Of a stretch of 18,701 nucleotides of DNA, positions 7,408 through 13,992 are shown in pieces (within the stretch, counting starts at the first letter, position 1; each line of letters begins with the position of its first letter). Made by a program: the position numbers and the translations under genes. The notes below the pieces were generated by a model. That model was not told the origin of the DNA. It saw only the letters and a program-made list of their open reading frames with translations, and did no database searches. The stretch is from Clostridium sp. CAG:1013 (GTDB lineage Bacteria > Bacillota > Clostridia > Oscillospirales > Acutalibacteraceae): positions 1-18,701 of the forward strand of contig HF972647.1 in NCBI GenBank assembly GCA_000432995.1. Direction: 5' to 3'.

Positions 7408-8568
7408 ATGGAATACCCTGTTTTGCCTGGACTGACGCCCGACGGCGTCATCTACCGCAACGAAAGCATGGGGACTCTGGAAGCCATGCTGCCGCCGGGA
7501 CCTTGGGCCAGCGCCCACGCTCCCGCACTGCTGGAAACTCCCCAGGGCGACCTGCTGTGCGCCTGGTTCGCGGGGACCTTCGAGGGAAACCAGGACGTGA
7601 GCATCGTCTGTTCTCGGCTGCCCAAAGGTGGAACCGCATGGACAGCCCCTGTAAAGCTTTCCCGCGATCCGGAGCGGAGCGAGCAGAACCCCTCCCTTTT
7701 CCAGGCATCGGAGGAGGAAATCTGGGCTGTTTACACCGCTCAGCTGGACCGGGTACCTGGCAAAGACAACATGCAGTACACAGCGGTGATCCGCCGTCAG
7801 CGCAGCCTGGATGGGGGCCTTCATTGGGGGGAGGCAGACACCATGTTTTCTCAGGAGGGCAGTTTCTGCCGCCAGCCCATCCAGAAGCTGGCAAACGGCC
7901 GGTGGATCTTCTCCAACTGGCTGTGCAGTGACAGCGGCGACAGCCTGGCCGGGGATCCCACTGTGTTTCAAATCTCGGACGATCAGGGAAAGACCTGGCG
8001 TCAGGTGAAAATGCCCAACAGCCGGGGTAGGGTCCACGCCAATGTGGTGGAGCTTTCTCCGGGACGTTTGGCGGCTTTTCTCCGCAGCCGTGAGGCGGAC
8101 TGGATCTACCGAAGTCTCTCCCTGGACAACGGGGACACCTGGACTGCTCCGGAACCCACACCGCTGCCCAACAACAATTCCAGCATCAGCGCCTTGAAGC
8201 TTCAAAGCGGGCGGCTGGCCATCGCTTACAACCCCACACAGCAGCCTGGAACACAGCCTGGAAAAGCGGTGTGGCCCGGACTGCGGTGCCCAGTGGCGGT
8301 GGCACTTTCTCAGGACGAGGGCCTCACCTTCCCATGGATCCGCTATCTGGAGCTGGGAGAAGGTTTCGTCGGGACGGAAAACAGAGGGAATAATCTCCAA
8401 TACGAGTACCCCTGTTTGATCCAAGCGAGAGACAGCGTCCTTCACCTGGCCTTCGCCTACCAAAACAGGCGAGGGATCAAGTGGATAGCCTTCCGGGAAG
8501 AGGATATTTTGGGGAGAAGAAGCCGGGAGGAAGCGAGGGAATACAACCCCACAGCGGCTCAGCTGTAA
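7408..8568 (+). CDS. Sialidase-like BNR/Asp-box protein, cytoplasmic (386 aa)
   Basis: Six-bladed beta-propeller of the predicted-neuraminidase type (BNR_2, COG4692-like by motif recall). Four Asp-boxes (S-x-D-x-G-x-T-W) are visible: SLDGGLHW 133-140, SDDQGKTW 190-197, SLDNGDTW 238-245 and SQDEGLTF 301-308. Other conserved-looking blocks are SAHAPALLETPQGDLLCAWF (35-54), QNPSLF (93-98), RVHANVVEL (208-216), NNNSSISALKL (255-265) and QYEYPCLIQ (331-339). There is no signal peptide, so it is expected in the cytosol. That argues for action on an imported or small glycoside rather than on host glycans. Asp-boxes are structural, so the fold does not prove sialidase activity; other glycosidase or lyase specificities are possible. 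Start is supported by GAGGAGG shared with the upstream VOC stop. Confidence 0.85.
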   Translation: MEYPVLPGLTPDGVIYRNESMGTLEAMLPPGPWASAHAPALLETPQGDLLCAWFAGTFEGNQDVSIVCSRLPKGGTAWTAPVKLSRDPERSEQNPSLFQASEEEIWAVYTAQLDRVPGKDNMQYTAVIRRQRSLDGGLHWGEADTMFSQEGSFCRQPIQKLANGRWIFSNWLCSDSGDSLAGDPTVFQISDDQGKTWRQVKMPNSRGRVHANVVELSPGRLAAFLRSREADWIYRSLSLDNGDTWTAPEPTPLPNNNSSISALKLQSGRLAIAYNPTQQPGTQPGKAVWPGLRCPVAVALSQDEGLTFPWIRYLELGEGFVGTENRGNNLQYEYPCLIQARDSVLHLAFAYQNRRGIKWIAFREEDILGRRSREEAREYNPTAAQL

Positions 8569-8601
8569 GAAATAACCCATAAAAAAGCTGAAATTTTCCC
8601 A

Positions 8602-8630
8602 TTGACATTTTATTTTTTCTGTGCTACCGT
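8602..8630 (+). promoter_or_regulatory. Promoter of the T-box operon
   Basis: A perfect -35 TTGACA (8602-8607) is followed 17 nt later by TACCGT (8625-8630), a weak -10. Transcription would begin around 8637, just ahead of the T-box stem I. Confidence 0.6.
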
Positions 8631-8636
8631 ATTACC

Positions 8637-8907
8637 AAACCGTTGAGAAAGAGTAAGTAACCTCAGGGTACCTGTTTTCAGAGAGCCGCGGATGGTGGGA
8701 TCGTGGCAGCCGGAGCTGAGGTGAATGGGCTTTTGAGGGCAAGCTGAAACAACAGTAAGCAAGCCGGAGAACCAACTCCGTTACCAAAGAGAGCATATGA
8801 TTTGTATGCGTGAGTGGACGCGGATACCGCGTCAAGCCGGGTGGCACCGCAGGAGTGTGTTGCGCTCTTGTCCCTGCATATTTTTGTAAGGGACAAGGGC
8901 GCTTTTT
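8637..8907 (+). ncRNA. T-box riboswitch leader, tRNA-Trp specific
   Basis: All core T-box parts are readable. Stem I: lower helix GAAAG 8647-8651 with CTTTT 8730-8734, AGTA 8652-8655, upper helix CCTCAG 8661-8666 with CTGAGG 8716-8721, and distal AGAGAG...GGTGGGA elements. The specifier loop 3' side is 8722-8729 (TGAATGGG). Downstream are the CTCCGTTACC-type stem II region, a GCATA...TATGC stem, GAGTGG-ACGCGG-ATA-CCGCGT, and the T-box GGGTGGCACCGC (8839-8850). The specifier reads TGG (8726-8728) followed by the required purine. The bulge UGGC (8842-8845) presents C opposite the tRNA discriminator, i.e. G73, as in bacterial tRNA-Trp; ATG (A73) or GGG (U73) registers would not match. Uncharged tRNA-Trp should stabilise the antiterminator (GGG 8839-8841 with CCC 8872-8874) and allow transcription. 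Confidence 0.93.
8862..8907 (+). terminator. T-box regulatory terminator
   Basis: GCGCTCTTGTCCCT (8862-8875) pairs over 14 bp with AGGGACAAGGGCGC (8889-8902), followed by TTTTT. Its 5' arm includes the CCC that closes the competing antiterminator, so the two structures are mutually exclusive. Confidence 0.93.
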
Positions 8908-8935
8908 ATTTGCCCCGTCCCGGAAAGGGGTACCT

Positions 8936-10036
8936 ATGAAACTGGAAAACTACGAGGTCCATCTGCCGAGCTACTCTATCGGTGACAAGATCTACGACAA
9001 GATCGGCCCGGTGTGTGAATCCTACGGCAGGAAAGTGCTGGTGATCGGCGGACGGAAAGCGCTGGACGCCGCCTACGAAAAGATCGCGTCTTACGTGGAA
9101 CAGACCCAGCTGGAGATCATCGGCAAAGAGATCTACGGGGAAAACTGCACCTACCAGACTGTGGAGCGTTTGCGGGCCATGCCCCTCTATCAAGAGGCGG
9201 ATATGGTGTTCGGCGTGGGGGGCGGCAAAGCCTTGGACACGGTAAAATGCCTGTGCATCACCGATGACAAACCGGTGTTCACCTTCCCCACCATCGCCTC
9301 CAACTGCGCCGCTACCACTTCGGTGTCCATCATGTACAACGAGGACGGCACCTTCTTAAAGCCCAACTTTTTTGTCCGTCCCGCCATGCACGCGTTCATT
9401 GATACGGAGATCATCGCCAAAGCCCCCAGCCAATACATGTGGGCTGGGATCGGCGACACCTACGCCAAGTATTACGAGGCCATGATCTCCTCCCGTGACG
9501 AGCGGTTGGAGCACTTCACCGCCCTGGGGGTGGAGGTCAGCCGCATGTGTCGCGACCCTCTGCTGGTTTACAGCGCCAAGGCTCTGGAGGACCACAAACA
9601 GGGCATTTGCTCCTACGAAGTGGAACAGGTGGTGCTGGCCATTGTGGTCACCACCGGCATTGCTTCTATCTTCCTGACTAAGGACTTTACCCCGGATTAC
9701 AACAGCGGCTTGGCCCACGCCATTTTCTACGCCCTCACCTCCTATCCCGTCATCGAGGAACGCCATCTTCACGGAGAAGTAGTGGGCTTCGGGATCCTGC
9801 TGGCGCTGCTGGTAGACGGCCAGAACCAGGAGTTCCAAAATATCTACCAGCTGAACAAATCCATCGGCTTGCCCACTCAGCTGGAAGATATTGAGATCAC
9901 TCCGGCTCAGTGGGAGGAAGCTCTGGATCGCATCCCCACCATGTCGGATGTGGCCCATTACCCCTATCGTGTGACTCGTCAGATGCTCGAGGATGCCATG
10001 ACGATCCTGACGGAAAAGGCGGTGAGCGAATCATGA
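8936..10036 (+). CDS. Iron-type alcohol/hydroxy-acid dehydrogenase, GldA/HcxA-like (366 aa)
   Basis: Group III metal-dependent dehydrogenase of the glycerol dehydrogenase-like branch. An N-terminal dinucleotide-binding region carries GVGGGKALDTVK (93-104), and TFPTIASNCAATTSVSIMY (116-134) lines the cofactor site. The C-terminal helical domain supplies the metal ligands Asp174 (GIGDTYAK), His261 (GLAHAIF) and His279 (HLHGEVVG). All three are present, so the enzyme should be active with Zn or Fe. The overall layout resembles E. coli HcxA (YbdH), a 2-oxo-acid reductase, more than true glycerol dehydrogenase; this is by recall, not alignment. The ATG at 8936 follows GGAAAGGGG and lies after the T-box terminator; earlier in-frame codons fall inside the leader. 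Its stop overlaps the transporter start (ATGA). Control by tRNA-Trp suggests an aromatic 2-oxo or 2-hydroxy acid substrate, as inference. Confidence 0.9.
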   Translation: MKLENYEVHLPSYSIGDKIYDKIGPVCESYGRKVLVIGGRKALDAAYEKIASYVEQTQLEIIGKEIYGENCTYQTVERLRAMPLYQEADMVFGVGGGKALDTVKCLCITDDKPVFTFPTIASNCAATTSVSIMYNEDGTFLKPNFFVRPAMHAFIDTEIIAKAPSQYMWAGIGDTYAKYYEAMISSRDERLEHFTALGVEVSRMCRDPLLVYSAKALEDHKQGICSYEVEQVVLAIVVTTGIASIFLTKDFTPDYNSGLAHAIFYALTSYPVIEERHLHGEVVGFGILLALLVDGQNQEFQNIYQLNKSIGLPTQLEDIEITPAQWEEALDRIPTMSDVAHYPYRVTRQMLEDAMTILTEKAVSES

Positions 10037-11181
10037 AAAAAGCAAAGACAGGTGCTCTTGTGATGGGTGTGGCTTTCGTGTGGTTCACCACCCACTTCGG
10101 AGGCGGATTCGCTTCCGGCGCTCAAATTTACAGCTATTTTGTACGGTACGGCGCTTGGTGCATCCTGATGCCGGTACTGGCCATGCTCTACAACGGGATC
10201 TTTTTCGCATACAGCCTGCGGTTCGCCCGGAAGCATCAGGTCTACGACTACCGCTCCTACAACAACGCGTTCTACGGCAGGTTTGCCCCTATCTTTTCCA
10301 ACCTGTTTGAGCTGTTGTATTTGTGCGTCATGTGCGTGGCCCCGGCAGTTGCGTTCGCCACGGGAGGAGCCACCCTCAGCCAGCTTACCGGCCTCCCCTA
10401 CCTGCTGTGCACCTTATTGATCGGCGTATTCATTTTTGTGGTGGCTATTTTCGGCACGGACCTGGTGCGGCGAGTGGCGTCCATCCTGTCCATCTGCATC
10501 ATTGCTGGATTGTTGATCGTCTACCTGCCCAACATCGCTCTAAATGCCGGGAAAATCTCCGACGCTATCGGGGCTATGAATCAACAGCAGCTTCCCCTGG
10601 GTCCCGCTCTGTACTCGGCGTTCCTTTACGGTACCTTCCAACTCTCCAATATCGCCGTGTTCGTCCAGCACGCCAGATCCTTTGAAAAGCCTGGCGATGC
10701 GGTGAAAAGCATGGGCGTGGGAGCGGTGGTCAATGCCCTGATGATGGTAATGGTGGTGCTGGGCCTGATGACCATCTACACCAACCCCGAAGCCGCTTCC
10801 CAAAGCGTTCCCACCCTGTTCATGGTGGAAAATGGCGTGGGTGCTTCCTTTATGACTCCCCTCATTTCTCTGCTCATTATTCTGGGAGCGGTTTCCACGG
10901 CAGTGAACATGGTGGCGGCCATGGTAAAACGAGTTTGCGGCGACCGTGAAAAACAAGCTGTTTCGGGAAGGTTCCACATCACAAAGAAAGAGATCATCGC
11001 AGCGCTGGTGTGCTGTGTGGTAGATTTCGGCATCGCCCAGTTCGGCCTGCTGAACTTGATCCAAAAAGCATACAGCGGCATAGCTTACTTGGCTATCCCA
11101 GTGATCCTGATCCCCTACATCGTCCACATGATCGTCACCCGATTTGACACAAAAGATCTGGCACAAAAAGATAACAACTGA
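10033..11181 (+). CDS. YkvI-family membrane transporter (382 aa)
   Basis: Polytopic protein with about ten to eleven hydrophobic segments, of the YkvI/COG3949 type within the APC (LeuT-fold) superfamily. The first helix has the broken-helix motif HFGGGFASGAQIYSYF (GGGFASG, 23-29), matching the GAGFASGQE-type signature of this family, and usually lines the substrate site. No member's substrate is well established to my knowledge. Here the tRNA-Trp T-box predicts tryptophan or a related indole acid as cargo. It overlaps the dehydrogenase stop by 4 nt (ATGA) and has only a modest Shine-Dalgarno (GGCGGTGAG), so translation is coupled. A terminator follows directly. Confidence 0.85.
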   Translation: MKKAKTGALVMGVAFVWFTTHFGGGFASGAQIYSYFVRYGAWCILMPVLAMLYNGIFFAYSLRFARKHQVYDYRSYNNAFYGRFAPIFSNLFELLYLCVMCVAPAVAFATGGATLSQLTGLPYLLCTLLIGVFIFVVAIFGTDLVRRVASILSICIIAGLLIVYLPNIALNAGKISDAIGAMNQQQLPLGPALYSAFLYGTFQLSNIAVFVQHARSFEKPGDAVKSMGVGAVVNALMMVMVVLGLMTIYTNPEAASQSVPTLFMVENGVGASFMTPLISLLIILGAVSTAVNMVAAMVKRVCGDREKQAVSGRFHITKKEIIAALVCCVVDFGIAQFGLLNLIQKAYSGIAYLAIPVILIPYIVHMIVTRFDTKDLAQKDNN

Positions 11182-11188
11182 TGGTAAG

Positions 11189-11216
11189 GCCTCCGTCTTT
11201 TCAGGCGGGGGCTTTT
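11189..11216 (+). terminator. Terminator of the T-box operon
   Basis: GCCTCCGTC (11189-11197) pairs with GGCGGGGGC (11204-11212), with G-U wobbles, then TTTTCTTG. It ends the dehydrogenase-transporter transcript. Confidence 0.8.
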
Positions 11217-11304
11217 CTTGTACCTGTTGGCTGATGAGACAGAGTTCGTGTTCTGTCCCTTTTGAGGGACTGGGAAAGGCCACAGAAAATTCACAAAATA
11301 AATA

Positions 11305-11320
11305 TTGACCGATCAGTCTG
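11305..11320 (+). promoter_or_regulatory. TetR operator copy 1
   Basis: TTGACCGATCAGTCTG, a partly palindromic 16-mer covering the -35 box. It matches copy 2 (on the other strand) at 14 of 16 positions. Confidence 0.75.
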
Positions 11321-11334
11321 TTTTGTTCTATACT
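11305..11334 (+). promoter_or_regulatory. Promoter of the tetR-antiporter operon
   Basis: TTGACC (11305-11310), an 18-nt spacer and TATACT (11329-11334). The -35 lies inside the first operator copy. Confidence 0.85.
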
Positions 11335-11340
11335 AAAACA

Positions 11341-11356
11341 CAGACCGCTCGGTCAA
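11341..11356 (-). promoter_or_regulatory. TetR operator copy 2
   Basis: On the minus strand TTGACCGAGCGGTCTG; its core GACCG-CT-CGGTC is a perfect palindrome. It starts just after the predicted transcription start and is placed as an inverted copy of copy 1, 36 bp away, so the promoter sits between two identical sites. Confidence 0.75.
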
Positions 11357-11379
11357 TTTTATTTGCTAAGGTGAATTTT

Positions 11380-11994
11380 ATGACCCAGGAAGAAAAGACA
11401 AGCCGCACAAGAGAACGGATCTTAACCGCGGCCATGGAAGAATTTGGGACCAAGGGCTACACAGGGGCTACCGTGGGAGAGATCTGCGGAGAACACAATA
11501 TCACCAAAGGATTGCTTTACCACAATTTTGCCAGCAAAGAGGAACTTTACTTGGCCTGTGTCTCCCGATGCTTCGACCAGGTGACAAACTATTTGCAGGG
11601 ACAGGAATCCGGTGCGGAACTGCAACGGTACATGGAACGGCGTTTTCAATTCTTTTCCGCGTACCCACTTTACGCCAGGATCTTTTTTGAAGCAGTCTTG
11701 CAGCCGCCAGAAAAATTGAAAGCTGCCATCCAAGAGCGCAAAAAAGACTTTGACGCTTTCAATCGGACGGTCTACCGCAACGCGTTGGAGAATCTGACGC
11801 TGCGGGAAGGCGTTACCGAACAGGACGCCCTGGATTATTACGAGATCATGCAGGAAATGTTCAACGGCTATTTCAGCAGCTCCGCCTACGCTGGAAAGGA
11901 TCTGCAATTTCTGGGATCCGAACACGAGAGCCGCTTGGCGAAGATCCTGGACCTGATGCTGTACGGCATTGCGGAAAGGGGGACCAACTCATGA
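11380..11994 (+). CDS. TetR/AcrR-family transcriptional repressor (204 aa)
   Basis: N-terminal DNA-binding domain: TRERILTAAMEEFGTKGYTGATVGEICGEHNITKGLLYHNFASKEEL, with the helix-turn-helix at about 29-51. The remaining helical region (~60-204) is the ligand and dimer domain, too divergent to name an effector. The ATG at 11380 has AAGGTGA upstream; an earlier in-frame ATG at 11305 coincides with the promoter and is rejected. The gene sits behind two matching palindromic sites, so it probably represses its own operon. Its stop overlaps the antiporter ATG (ATGA), so the antiporter is likely the regulated function. Confidence 0.92.
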   Translation: MTQEEKTSRTRERILTAAMEEFGTKGYTGATVGEICGEHNITKGLLYHNFASKEELYLACVSRCFDQVTNYLQGQESGAELQRYMERRFQFFSAYPLYARIFFEAVLQPPEKLKAAIQERKKDFDAFNRTVYRNALENLTLREGVTEQDALDYYEIMQEMFNGYFSSSAYAGKDLQFLGSEHESRLAKILDLMLYGIAERGTNS

Positions 11995-13244
11995 TCTTAT
12001 CCATTCTTCGGCTGCTGGCCACCATCGTCCTGGCCTATCTGGCGGGCGTCCTGCTTTCAAAGTTAAAACTGCCCTCGATTTTGGGATGGCTTTTGACCGG
12101 CATGATCTTAGGTCCCCACGCTTTTTCCCTTCTGGACGATACCTTGTTAAACGCTGTCTGGTATGAGAGTGTGGTACACATTTTGGAGTGCGCTGTGGGC
12201 CTGATGATCGGCACGGAGCTGGTTTGGAGAAAACTGAAACAATCCGGTCGAGCCATCATCATCACCACACTGACACAGTCCCTAGGGACTTTCCTGTTTG
12301 TGTCCTTGGTATTCGGAATCGTCTTTTACTTCTCCCATATTCCCCTGTATCTGGCGTTCCTGTTTGGCGGTATTGCTCTAGCCACAGCACCCGCTCCTGC
12401 GTTGTCCATTGTTCGAGAATACAAAACCCGGGGCCCAGTGACTTCTACCCTGATCCCCATGGCTGCGTTGGATGACATTGTAGGATGCGTTGTATTTTTC
12501 TGCACGGTGGCGGTGGTTGCCGGGAACTTGTCCTCTGGAAATCTTCCCACTCTGCTGATCCCCCTTGTTGTGATCCTCCCTCTGGTGATCGGTGTTGTCA
12601 TTGGGCTGCTTGCGGGGTTGGTTCTGCGGAAGGAACGTCCTGCCTCCACAACGCTTCTGATTCTGGCAGTGTTCATCTTAATTGCCGCAGGAGCCGGCTT
12701 CCTGGGGAACAGCCTGCTTCCCCGCCCTGTACTCAACTTCATGCTCATCGGCATGGCGTTTTCCGCCACCTTTGCCAATATGGTCTCCGAAAAACGGTTG
12801 GAGCAGATCATGAAAGCCTTCAATCCCATTCTGGGTGTCTGTATGATCGTTGTGATCCTCAACCTAGGAGCGCCGCTGGATTATCACCTGATCCTAGGCG
12901 CTGGTCTGTTTACCGCTATCTATATTCTCTCCCGGGCCATTGGCAAATACTTCGGCGCCTTCTTCGGAGCGGCTGTGACCAAGTCCCCAAAAACCGTGCG
13001 GAATTTCCTTGGTCTTACCCTGCTGCCTCACTCGGGCGTGTCCTTGGTCTTTACCGGCATTGCCGTTTCCGTACTGAGCGGACCCGCTCCAGAATGCGCC
13101 AAGATTATTCAAGGCACCATTGCCGCGGCAGCTGTTATCAATGAGATTATCGCTGTGTTAGTCGCGAAAAAAGGCTTTGAATGGGCGGGAGAATTTCACA
13201 AAGGAGAATTGTCTGAGACGCCGGAAAGCGCCTCCGCTTCCTGA
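11991..13244 (+). CDS. CPA2-family cation:proton antiporter (417 aa)
   Basis: Twelve to thirteen predicted membrane helices across nearly the whole length. The unwound-helix motif ATAPAPALSIVREYKTRGPV (131-150) and the transport-site pair Asp161-Asp162 in AALDDIVG match CPA2 (NapA/KefB-type) exchangers; two adjacent acids are typical of electrogenic members. It ends in a short acidic tail and lacks the cytoplasmic RCK/TrkA-N domain of Kef channels. It would exchange Na+ or K+ for H+ across the membrane; which ion cannot be read. It starts in the ATGA overlap with tetR, preceded by AAAGGGGG. Control by a TetR repressor rather than by ion stress suggests response to a small molecule. Confidence 0.9.
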   Translation: MILSILRLLATIVLAYLAGVLLSKLKLPSILGWLLTGMILGPHAFSLLDDTLLNAVWYESVVHILECAVGLMIGTELVWRKLKQSGRAIIITTLTQSLGTFLFVSLVFGIVFYFSHIPLYLAFLFGGIALATAPAPALSIVREYKTRGPVTSTLIPMAALDDIVGCVVFFCTVAVVAGNLSSGNLPTLLIPLVVILPLVIGVVIGLLAGLVLRKERPASTTLLILAVFILIAAGAGFLGNSLLPRPVLNFMLIGMAFSATFANMVSEKRLEQIMKAFNPILGVCMIVVILNLGAPLDYHLILGAGLFTAIYILSRAIGKYFGAFFGAAVTKSPKTVRNFLGLTLLPHSGVSLVFTGIAVSVLSGPAPECAKIIQGTIAAAAVINEIIAVLVAKKGFEWAGEFHKGELSETPESASAS

Positions 13245-13315
13245 GTTTCCCTTGACAATCCAATTTAAAGGGTAAATCCTTTTAGGGCTCCGTCGGATAT
13301 TGAGATAGTACACAA

Positions 13316-13354
13316 CAAAAAGGACCTGCTGCGCAATGCGCCAGGTCCTTTTTT
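13316..13354. terminator. Bidirectional terminator between the antiporter and cytidylate kinase-like genes
   Basis: AAAAAGGACCTG pairs with CAGGTCCTTTTTT around a TGCGC/GCGC-containing loop. T-runs on both strands let it serve the two converging operons. The ~70 bp before it holds a TTGACA with no matching -10, and a weak AAAGG/CCTTT repeat. Confidence 0.9.
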
Positions 13355-13374
13355 AGTTATACAGAAACTCTTTG

Positions 13375-13953
13375 TCAATAAAGTTCCTTGAGGATCTCCA
13401 CACATTTTTCAATGCCCAGGGTCCCGCTGTTCAGGGTAATGTCATAATTCTGGGCGTGGCCCCATTTCATGTCCGTGTAGAAGCGGTGATAGGCCGCGCG
13501 GCGTTTGTCTTTCTCCTTCAAACGCTGCTGTGGCGACTCTTCCCGCTCTCCATACACCTGTACAATGCGTTTGGCCCGAAAGTCCATATCCGCATGGATG
13601 AACACCCGAAGGCAGTCCGCCTTGTCCCGCAGGATATAATCGGCGCACCTGCCCACAATGACGCAGGGTCCCTTCTCCGCAAGCTCCGTGATGATCTTAT
13701 ATTGGATTTTCCACAGATAGTCTGCGTTGTTGTAAATAGCTTTTCCGTGGGAAAACGCGGAGGTCAGCAAACCACCGGGGGCATATTCTCCCGCGTCCTT
13801 GATGTAGTTTTCATCGAAGCCGCTTTCCTCAGCGATCTTTTGGAGCAGCTCGCTGTCATAACAGGGAATTCCCAGCTCAGCCGCCACCTGCTTCCCGATG
13901 GTACGGCCGCCGCTTCCAAATTCACGGCTGATGGTAATCACTCGGTTTTTCAT
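13375..13953 (-). CDS. Cytidylate kinase-like protein (192 aa)
   Basis: P-loop kinase of the cytidylate kinase-like family (PF13189-type). ITISREFGSGGRTIGKQVA gives a Walker A-like loop at 13-21 with Lys21. VGRCADYILRDK and LRVFIHADMDFRAKRI follow as in cytidylate kinases, and KEKDKRRAAYHRFYTDMKWG is a lid-like basic segment. It is shorter and more divergent than housekeeping Cmk, so the substrate is uncertain. The ATG at 13953 fits AAGGAG at a 9-nt spacing; the GTG two codons earlier is too close to that site. It follows the MATE gene by 39 nt on the same strand and ends at a terminator, so it is the last gene of the marR-MATE unit. Confidence 0.85.
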   Translation of the reverse strand: MKNRVITISREFGSGGRTIGKQVAAELGIPCYDSELLQKIAEESGFDENYIKDAGEYAPGGLLTSAFSHGKAIYNNADYLWKIQYKIITELAEKGPCVIVGRCADYILRDKADCLRVFIHADMDFRAKRIVQVYGEREESPQQRLKEKDKRRAAYHRFYTDMKWGHAQNYDITLNSGTLGIEKCVEILKELY

Positions 13954-13992
13954 GTTCACGAACTCCTTTCTCGTTAAAATTGTTTGTCATAG

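Noticed and set aside
7405..8580. 391-codon minus-strand frame opposite the BNR protein
   Set aside because: Almost the same span as a real gene with four Asp-boxes and a good start; composition artefact.
8725..8729. T-box specifier read as ATG (Met) or GGG (Gly)
   Set aside because: GGG is followed by C instead of a purine. The UGGC bulge demands G73, whereas tRNA-Met has A73 and bacterial tRNA-Gly has U73.
8810..8935. N-terminal extension of the dehydrogenase from a GTG at 8810
   Set aside because: It would translate the T-box and terminator; the ATG at 8936 has a proper ribosome binding site and begins the family-like sequence.
13252..13257. TTGACA as a promoter after the antiporter
   Set aside because: No -10 box at 16-18 nt and no plus-strand gene before the terminator.
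13372..13977. 201-codon plus frame opposite the cytidylate kinase-like gene
   Set aside because: Antisense shadow; the minus frame has a P-loop and a ribosome binding site.
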